Positions 57,638 to 64,000 of a stretch of 64,000 nucleotides of DNA are shown in pieces. The stretch is from CAKZLS01 sp963786305. GTDB taxonomy: Bacteria; Pseudomonadota; Alphaproteobacteria; Rhodospirillales; Defluviicoccaceae. The stretch is taken from positions 1 through 64,000 of the forward strand of contig CAWAYL010000021.1 in the NCBI GenBank assembly GCA_963786305.1, read 5' to 3'. Under the pieces are notes generated by a model. It was not told the origin of the DNA and made no database searches. It saw nothing but the letters and a program-made list of their open reading frames with translations. The translations under genes and the position numbers were made by a program. How positions within the stretch are numbered: position 1 is the stretch's first letter; each line of letters starts with the position of its first letter.

Positions 57638-60600
57638 ATGCAGGTCGCGCCCGTGTCGCAACAGATCTGGGACATGAAATACCGTCTGAAGACGCTGGAC
57701 GGGCAACCGGTGGACAAGACCATCGCCGACAGCTGGGCGCGGGTGGCGGCGGCGCTGGCCGAGCCGGAGGCGGACCCGGCGGCGTGGGAGCGGACGTTCC
57801 GCGACGCCATGGCGGATTTCAAGTTCCTGCCGGCCGGGCGGATCCTGTCGGGCGCCGGGTCGGGACGGCGCGTGACCCTGTTCAACTGCTTCGTCATGGG
57901 CGACGTGCCGGACGACATGACCGGCATCTTCGAGCACCTCAAGGAAGCGGCGCTGACCATGCAGCAGGGCGGCGGCATCGGTTACGACTTCTCGACGCTG
58001 CGGCCCAAGGGCTCGGCGGTGGTCGGCGTCGGCGCCGATGCGTCCGGGCCGCTGTCGTTCATGGACGTGTGGGACGCCATGTGCCGCACCATCATGAGCG
58101 CGGGGTCCAGGCGCGGCGCCATGATGGCGGTGATGCGCTGCGATCATCCCGACATCGAGGCGTTCATCGAGGCCAAGCGCGAGCCCGGGCGGCTGCGGAT
58201 GTTCAACCTCTCGGTGCTGGTCACCGACGCGTTCATGCGCGCGGTCAAGGAGGACGCGTCGTGGGAGCTCAGCTTCGGCGGCACCGACTACAAGAGCCTC
58301 CGCGCGCGCGAGCTGTGGGACAGGATCATGCGCGCCACCTACGCCTATGCCGAGCCGGGCGTGATCTTCATCGACCGCATCAATCGCCTCAACAACCTGT
58401 ACTACTGCGAGACCATCCACGGCACCAACCCCTGCGTGACCGCCGACACCTGGGTGCAGACGACGGACGGCCCCCGGCCCGTCGGCGATCTCGTCGGCAA
58501 GCCGTTTACCGCGCTGGTGAACGGCCGGCCCCACGCCTCCACCGACGCGGGCTTCTTCCGCACCGCCACCAAACCGGTCGTCAGGCTCACCACCCGGGAA
58601 GGTCATGCGCTGCGGCTCACCCATGACCATCGCGTGCAGCGGGCGCGGGGCGCGGCCGGCACGCAATGGGTCGCCGCCGGCGAGCTTCGTCCCGGCGACA
58701 GCGTCGTGCTCAACGACCACCGCGCGGCCGCCGAGTGGTCCGGCCCCGGCACCCGCGAGCAGGGCTACCTGATCGGCCTGCTGCTCGGCGACGGCGCGCT
58801 CACCGGCGACGAGGCGGTGATCAGCGCCTGGCCCGGCCTCGCCGCCGTCAACGGCCACGACCGCCCGGGCATCGCCGGCGTCATGGACGAAGCGCTGGCG
58901 GCGGCGGAAACCCTGCCGCAGCGCTCGGACTTCGAGGGCTGGGTGCCGATCCCGGGACGCGGCGAGTACCGGCTGGTCTCCGGCGCGCTCACGCAGCTCG
59001 CCTTCGAGCTCGGCCTCGACCCCGACCGTCAGTGCGTCACGCCGGCGCTGGAACAGACCTCCGGCGCCTTCTGCCGGGGGTTCCTGCGCGGCCTGTTCGA
59101 TGTCCACGGCGGCGTCCAGGGCAACCCCCGCGACGGCGTCGGGGTGCGGCTGGCGCACGGCGACGACCGGTTGCTGGAAGCCGTGCAGCGGATCCTGCTT
59201 CGCCTCGGCATCGCCAGCCGCATTCAGCGCGACGGGCGCCCGGCCGAGGCCCGGCCGCTGCCCGACGGCCGCGGCGGCGAGCGCCTGTACCCGAGCAAGG
59301 GCCGCCACGAACTGGTGATCTCCGGCGACAACCTGACCGTGTTCGCCGAGCGCATCGGCTTCGCCGACGAGACCAAGGCGGTGCGCCTCGACGTGCTGAT
59401 GTCGGGCTACCCGCGCGCCCTCAAGCCCGAGCCCTTCACCGCGACGGTGGCGGACGTGGCCGCCGACGGCGCCGAGCCGGTTTTCGACGTCCAGATCCCC
59501 GGCATCAACGCCTTCGACGCCAACGGCCTGGTGGTCCACAACTGCGGCGAACAGCCGCTGCCGCCCTATGGCACCTGCCTGCTCGGCTCGGTCAACCTGG
59601 CGCGCCTGATCGTCGATCCGTTCGAGGCCAATGCGCGCATCGACATGGACGCGCTGGACGACCTGGTGGGCGCGGCGGTGCGCATGCTCGACAACGTCAT
59701 CGACGCGTCGCGCTATCCGTTGGCGCAGCAGGAGCACGAGGCCAAGGCCAAGCGCCGCATCGGCCTCGGCATCACCGGCCTCGCCGACGCGCTGATCCAG
59801 TGCGGCGCGCGCTACGGCGGCCACGAGGCGGTGGCGCTGACCGAGATCTGGATGCGGGCGATCCAGCGCGCCGCCTACCTGACCTCGGCCGAGCTGGCCG
59901 AGGAAAAGGGCGCCTTTCCGCTGTTCGACAAGCGAAAAGTACCTCGCCGGCGAAACCGTGGGCCAGCTCGGACGAAGACGTGCGCGACGCCATCGCCGCG
60001 CACGGCATCCGCAACGCGCTGCTGACCTCGGTGGCGCCGACCGGCACCATCTCGCTGTTCGCCGACAACGTCTCAAGCGGCCTCGAGCCGGTGTTCAGCT
60101 TCCGCTATTCCCGCCACGTGCTGATGCCCGACGGGAGCCGGCGCGAGGAAGAGGTCACCGACTACGCCTACCGCCTCTACCGCCGGCTCAAGGGCGAGAC
60201 GGCGGCGCTGACCCCCGCCTTCGTCGACGCCGAGGCGCTCAGCCCCAACGACCACCTGGTGATGCAGGCCGCCGTCCAGAAATACATCGACAGCTCCATC
60301 TCCAAGACCATCAACTGCCCCGACAGCATCACCTTCGACGACTTCAAGGACATCTACGCCCAGGCCTACGAGCTCGGCTGCAAGGGCTGCACCACCTACC
60401 GCCCCAACGAGGTCACCGGCGCGGTGCTGGAGCGCAAGGAGAGACGACTCGATCGAAGGCGTCCGCGCAGGCCGAACTGCCGCTGGAATCGCCCACCGCC
60501 CAGGCCAAGCCCCGCGATCTCGGCGACTCGGGCGCCATCGTCCAGATGTTCCAGCCCCTCGACCGCCCCGAGGCGCTGCGCGGCCAGACCTACAAGGTCC

Positions 60601-61075
60601 GCTGGCCGGAGAGCGACCACGCCATCTACATCACGCTGAACGACATCATCCAGGACGGCCGCCGGCGTCCCTTCGAGGTGTTCATCAACTCCAAGAACAC
60701 CGAGCACTACGCCTGGACCGTGGCGCTGACCCGCATGATCAGCGCCGTGTTCCGCCGCGGCGGCGACGTGTCGTTCGTCGTCGAGGAACTGAAGGCCGTG
60801 TTCGACCCCCGCGGCGGCCAGTGGGTCGGCGGCCGTTACGTCCCCTCGCTATTGGCGGCCATCGGCGGCGTCATCGAGCAGCACATGATCGACATCGGCT
60901 TCATCCCCCCGCCCGAAGGCCACGGCAAGCCCCGCGCCGAAAAGCAGGTCAAGGCGGTCGGCGAACCACCGCCAACGCCCGGTTCCGCTCCTGCCCCAAA
61001 TGCGGCTCGCCGACCCTGATCCGCCAGGAAGACTGCGACACGTGCACGAGCTGCGGGTATTCGAAGTGTGGTTAG
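57638..61075 (+). CDS. nrdJ: B12-dependent ribonucleotide reductase with intein (several frameshifts)
   Basis: Class II reductase making deoxynucleotides with adenosylcobalamin and no oxygen requirement. From ATG 57638: Cys84 in LFNCFVMG, then MQQGGGIGYDFSTLRPKG, IIMSAGSRRGAMMA and ETIHGTNP, where the intein (58433-59542) interrupts. The sequence resumes CGEQPLPPYG, with the thiyl-radical Cys first. SVAPTGTISLFADNVSSG, then a C-terminal Cys tail (CPKCG...CDTCTSCGYSKCG) follow. Frames change at about 59933 (extra C), 59970 (extra G), 60430-60450 and 60960-60985. With these corrected the host enzyme is about 775 residues after splicing. Each segment is well conserved, so sequence errors are more likely than decay. 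Confidence 0.93.
58433..59542 (+). other. Intein with LAGLIDADG endonuclease in nrdJ
   Basis: A 370-residue in-frame intervening sequence. It starts Cys1 (CVTADTWVQTTDG, block A), has block B LTHDHRV (TxxH, 63-69), WVAAGELRPGDSVVL (79-93), and ends VFDVQIPGINAF...NGLVVHN with penultimate His369 and Asn370; the next extein residue is Cys. So all residues for protein splicing are present. The middle holds a homing endonuclease: GYLIGLLLGDG (111-121, Asp120) and FLRGLFDVHGG (217-227, Asp223). The insertion lies between Pro and Cys of the NPCGE motif, so the unspliced enzyme would be inactive. Confidence 0.95.
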
Positions 61076-61768
61076 GGGGTGGTTGGCCACGAGCGTAAGC
61101 CGTAGACCGGTATTGCTACGATGGTAGATGCGACCCCATCCACGTGATTATTGACCAGACCCCAGGAACCGGTACGTAGTACGATTCTAGGCCCGAGCCA
61201 AGAAACGCTGACCCCATCGATCATTCTTCTTTGGAGAGAAACGTCATATGAAAGAGTATAGGAAGATATTTGATTTGCCTCCTCTTAAATTGACGCGTGC
61301 GGACATCAGATCCCTTGCCGATCTAGTTGGAAATAGCATTCCGGTTACGCGAGATAAAGGTATTATTCAACCTTTGAATTTTTCTATCGGAACGGATAAC
61401 ACAACATACACAGCTCATTCGATCGATGACCTCTTGGCGAATACTCTACCTGATACGATCGACGCTTTTTCAATTCGTGGTACGGGCTGGTCAGATTATC
61501 GAACCATAAATTGCGGGATTTCGATTAACCTCCGCCGTACTGTGGCAGATGTACAAATTCATGCGATAGATGGAATATGGTTTAAAGGGATGATCCAAGA
61601 AATCAATGAATTTTGTATCAATCACAGTCCTTGGTATCGAATATTTCGTAATTGCATCGCCTTCATATCAGGTGGTTTAAACAGTATATTTTGTTGTGCC
61701 TTTTTATTTTTTCTGTATAGAGAACAATTTTTGTTTTCTATGATCTCACTTCTTACGGTTATTGCTAA

Positions 61769-62799
61769 AAGGCTTATCCCGCTGTTTCCGGCGCGATCAA
61801 CATTTTGTAGGTGATGGGTTTTGTTCGGGTGCCGATCCCGAGCAGTGAGCGGAAGGCGGCGTGGCGGGTGCGGCGGCGATTGAAGCGGAAGACGAACTCG
61901 TCGAGGTAGGATTGGAGATGGTTGCGGCGGAGACCATGATAGACGCCCAAGGCCCAGCGTTTGAGGTTGGCGAACACGCGGTGGGTCCACGGCAAGACGA
62001 CGTGGGCGGCCATGGTGCCGACCACATGGGGATCGTGCTTGACCTCGGGAGTGCCGGGATAGGAGGCCCATCCGTCGGTCTTGAGGGTCGCGCCGCCAGC
62101 GATGTTGGCGGCGACGAAGGCGCGGATGCTTTCGGCGGAATAGTCGGCGATGGGAGCGAGGCGAAGGCGACCCGGGCCGTCACCGATGATTTCAACCGCG
62201 GCGATCACCGCCATCTTGCCCTGTGGGCTGCGTCCGCCGCCACCGGCAACGGGGTCTTCCTTGGTCCGGAACGGGATCGTGGCCTCGTCGACTTCGACCA
62301 GCCCCGTCAAGGGGTTGCGTTCGGGGTCGACCATCGCCCGGCGGAGTTTGGCGCACAGCAACCACGCCGTCTTGTAGGAGCCGAGTCCGAGCTGCATCTG
62401 CAGTTGCGTCGCCGAGATGCCGTTGGAATGGGTCGCCATCAGATAGGCCGCCCAGAACCATATCGTGAGGTCGAGCTTGGAGCCGTGCATCACCGTCCCG
62501 GCGGTGACCGACGTCTGCCGACCGCAGTCGGCGCACTCCCAGGTGGACGGCTTGGTCGAAAGGCGCCAAGCTCTGGCTCCGTCACACGCCGGGCACCGAA
62601 AGCCGTCCGGCCAGCGGGCCGCGGCAAGGTATTCAACACAGGCGGCTTCGTCGGGAAAGCGGCGCTGAAACTCCGGCAGCGAACGGGGAAAGTCGGTCAT
62701 GGCAGGGCCCTCCGATCAAAATGTTCGCTTTATGTTCTATGCGCCAAGCCTGCTCTTGTCACTACATTTCACGTTACCGGATGCAACGGGATAAGCCTT
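61769..62799 (-). mobile_element. IS1595-family insertion sequence, 1031 bp
   Basis: The left end begins AAGGCTTATCCCGCTG at 61769; the reverse complement of the right end begins AAGGCTTATCCCGTTG: 13 identical terminal bases, continuing with few mismatches to about base 23. The flanks are ATTGCTAA at 61761-61768 and 62800-62807, a perfect 8-bp target duplication as made by IS1595 elements. The transposase frame is intact, so the insertion is recent. Confidence 0.95.
61774..62700 (-). CDS. IS1595-family (ISXO2-like) transposase
   Basis: A 308-residue DDE transposase. N-terminal zinc ribbon: FRCPACDGARAW...WECADCGRQTSV. The catalytic ISXO2 domain has LVEVDEATIPF (first Asp), TLKTDGWASYPG (second Asp) and a C-terminal part with VFANLKRWALGVYHG. 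Intact start and stop; the stop lies within the left terminal repeat. Confidence 0.95.
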   Translation of the reverse strand: MTDFPRSLPEFQRRFPDEAACVEYLAAARWPDGFRCPACDGARAWRLSTKPSTWECADCGRQTSVTAGTVMHGSKLDLTIWFWAAYLMATHSNGISATQLQMQLGLGSYKTAWLLCAKLRRAMVDPERNPLTGLVEVDEATIPFRTKEDPVAGGGGRSPQGKMAVIAAVEIIGDGPGRLRLAPIADYSAESIRAFVAANIAGGATLKTDGWASYPGTPEVKHDPHVVGTMAAHVVLPWTHRVFANLKRWALGVYHGLRRNHLQSYLDEFVFRFNRRRTRHAAFRSLLGIGTRTKPITYKMLIAPETAG

Positions 62800-62998
62800 A
62801 TTGCTAACTCAATCGCCTTTTCATTGTTTCTGAACGGTCGTATTTTTCCGGTGGCAGATATCCGGCTAGATGAGAAACCTAAAGCTCTGAATTGGGAGAT
62901 ACTGACAACCGTCTTTACGGTCATTGCTTCTATAGCAACTGTTGCAAGCGTCATTGTCCAAATTATTCAGATGAACAATCTTTAACGACTTTGGCCAA

Positions 62999-63102
62999 CT
63001 TCGTAGGGACTTTGGGGTCAGGTCTATCATTAAACTTCGTAGGGACTTCGGGGTCGGGTCTAGCATTGTGATCTTCGGAGCTTTGGGGTAGGGTCTAGCA
63101 TT
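62999..63102 (+). repeat. Three imperfect ~33-bp direct repeats
   Basis: CTTCGTAGGGACTTTGGGGT... at 62999-63031, a second copy at 63035-63067 (three differences) and a shorter diverged copy at 63073-63102, separated by only 3-5 bases. They begin 14 bp after the stop of the AT-rich membrane-protein gene. Unit ends read GGTCTAxCATT. Function unknown; they may mark the edge of the inserted segment. Confidence 0.75.
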
Positions 63103-63125
63103 GTACTTCCGGCCTTTTAGCGGGC

Positions 63126-63293
63126 TTAGGAGGCGTCTTCGTGACGGTCTTGGAGAATCAAGGCGATCGCCGCGGCGAGACTTCGCGCGCCGCCTCTTTG
63201 GCGGCCCTGACCGTTGGCTCCCGGGATTTCCGGGCAGTACGCGATGGTTCACGCGCCATCGCGTTCGAAGATCGCCGTGAAGGTGTTGCTCAT
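63126..63293 (-). pseudogene. Decayed HicB-like antitoxin
   Basis: A 56-codon frame from ATG 63293 to TAA 63126 interrupted by one TGA at codon 15. It reads MSNTFTAIFERDGA, stop, TIAYCPEIPGANGQGR..SLAAAIALILQDRHEDAS. The pattern FERDG-x-x-IAYCPEIPGANGQG with a following AAIALIL helix is the HicB partial-RNase-H antitoxin fold. No HicA toxin is visible near it. The middle (RQRGGAR in place of the usual KEEARE) also looks eroded. Confidence 0.65.
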
Positions 63294-63413
63294 TCTTCCC
63301 ATCCCTGAGTTTGCGGTGGTGAGAAAACGGCTTCGAAAAGCTTCGCTGGTTCAGCGCGTTACAAAGCGCGCCTGATCGGCGTGTGCCTACGGGATGGAGG
63401 GGGATTTTGCCGC

Positions 63414-64000
63414 TCAGAAGACGGCGAGGATTGTGTTAGGCTTTGAAATATCGAGCTTTTTGAAGATGTCGGCGGCGTCGGGGCGGATTTTACTGGTCTG
63501 AACAATGGTCCGGCCCTCGGCGGTATAGCGGACCGCTTTGATGGGCTCGAGAAGATCGGCGATGCGGCGCCAGGGACGCTCTGAGGCGATCTCGGCGGCG
63601 CGCTGGATCATCAGCGCCAGCACGCACAGCTTGACGTGGGCGACGATCCGCCGCGGCGTCCAGTGGAACATGGGCCGCACCTGCAGGCCGGTGGTCTTCA
63701 TCCTGCGGAAGCAGCTCTCGATGATCCACATGCCCTTGTAGCCGAGGGCGATGTCGGCGACCGAGAGGGTATCGTCGTTGGTGGTGAGCACGAACTTGCC
63801 GTCGAGATGCTCGGCGCGGCGCACCTTGTCGCGGTCGATATAGGGCCGGCCGTGGTCGTCCTGGCTGAGATAGGGGCCGAAGCGTTTGGAGGCGAGAAGC
63901 CGGCACGCCGCCTTGGGATGGTCGGTGCGCAGGGCGTGCAGCTCGGCCTGGAGGGTGTCCAGGATCTCGGTGCGATGGCGCTTCTGCTTTTCCGCCTCCT
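63414..64000 (-). CDS. IS1634/IS4-like transposase, C-terminal part (runs off window)
   Basis: A minus-strand frame open from the window end to 63414, 195 residues. It contains RFGPYLSQDDHGRPYIDRDK, then LDGKFVLTTNDDTLS, and the DDE Glu region MWIIESCFRRMKTTGLQVRP (YxxxxxIE-type signature) followed by VRPMFHWTPRRIVAHV. This is the C-terminal third of an IS1634-type transposase; the rest and the element ends are outside the window. Confidence 0.85.
   Translation of the reverse strand, partial: EAEKQKRHRTEILDTLQAELHALRTDHPKAACRLLASKRFGPYLSQDDHGRPYIDRDKVRRAEHLDGKFVLTTNDDTLSVADIALGYKGMWIIESCFRRMKTTGLQVRPMFHWTPRRIVAHVKLCVLALMIQRAAEIASERPWRRIADLLEPIKAVRYTAEGRTIVQTSKIRPDAADIFKKLDISKPNTILAVF

Larger units (their letters stand above)
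61248..62985 (+). pseudogene. AT-rich membrane-protein gene cut by IS1595 element
   Basis: Reading frame 61248-61768 continues at 62808-62985 if the element and one 8-bp duplication are removed; the join LTVIAN-SIAFSLFL is in frame and gives 232 residues. The soluble N-terminal half (1-125) is followed by three hydrophobic segments: SGGLNSIFCCAFLFFLY, FSMISLLTVIANSIAFSLFL and TVFTVIASIATVASVIVQII. No family recognised. GC is much lower than in the neighbours, pointing to horizontal transfer. GGAGAGAAACGTCAT provides the ribosome site. The gene is inactive now. Confidence 0.7.

Noticed and set aside
57458..60076. 872-codon open frame on the minus strand
   Set aside because: Exactly antisense to nrdJ and its intein; Arg/Ala/Gly-rich with no domain. 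Long mirror frames are expected in GC-rich DNA.
62999..63102. CRISPR array
   Set aside because: Only three repeats with 3-5 base gaps and no spacers or cas genes.
63126..63413. Intact HicAB toxin-antitoxin module
   Set aside because: Only a stop-containing HicB-like frame is present; no HicA frame on either side.

Overview
The window looks like a piece of a GC-rich alphaproteobacterial chromosome, most likely Rhodospirillales-like. The pointers are the conserved core order tlpA / argH-lptM-lysA-TIGR02302 / DUF3426-ftsE-ftsX-ydcF-plsC, a PstA with the long N-terminal extension, phoR-pstSCAB-phoU-phoB in one direction, a CIRCE element in front of groES-groEL, and a coenzyme-B12 dependent ribonucleotide reductase (NrdJ). 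The taxonomy is an inference from gene content only.

Layout. 1-5750 is a mobile left flank: an IS91-type unit (tyrosine recombinase + HUH transposase), a PD-(D/E)XK nuclease-like gene cut by an intact ISAs1-family element with a 10-bp target duplication, and an orphan ParA-like ATPase. 6025-11757 (-) is a family-5 (dipeptide/nickel type) ABC importer with a fused double ATPase. 12079-17590 holds a small DUF4168 exported protein, prmA, uvrD/pcrA and a CBS-containing ClC channel. 17670-25435 (-) is the complete phosphate-sensing and high-affinity phosphate uptake locus, with a three-half-site Pho box before pstS. 25490-28696 has a diguanylate cyclase, a thioesterase and a FetAB-like exporter. 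28926-31154 is a KatG with an export signal. 31765-35288 is a glycine-betaine/proline ProVWX importer, followed by CIRCE-groES-groEL. 37711-43488 has a TerB-like protein, aminopeptidase P, a lipoprotein, a TlpA thioredoxin, argH and an unknown gene. 43543-55478 carries lptM-lysA, envelope genes, ftsEX, plsC and a DUF2868 / DUF3482-GTPase pair. 55579-64000 is a mobile right flank: a CHAD gene wrecked by IS256/IS1595 remnants, nrdJ with a 370-residue intein, an AT-rich membrane-protein gene cut by a fresh IS1595-family element with an 8-bp target duplication, a decayed HicB antitoxin, and the C-terminal part of an IS1634-like transposase running off the window.

Two things stand out. First, nrdJ contains a full LAGLIDADG intein exactly before the catalytic Cys of the NPCGE motif. 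Second, at least six otherwise well-conserved genes (the family-5 binding protein, proX, groEL, the DUF2868 gene, nrdJ several times, probably plsC) are broken by single-base indels with the protein otherwise intact on both sides. In genes as important as groEL and nrdJ this looks more like assembly error than biology, so these are annotated as single genes with a note. No rRNA, tRNA or CRISPR array was recognised.
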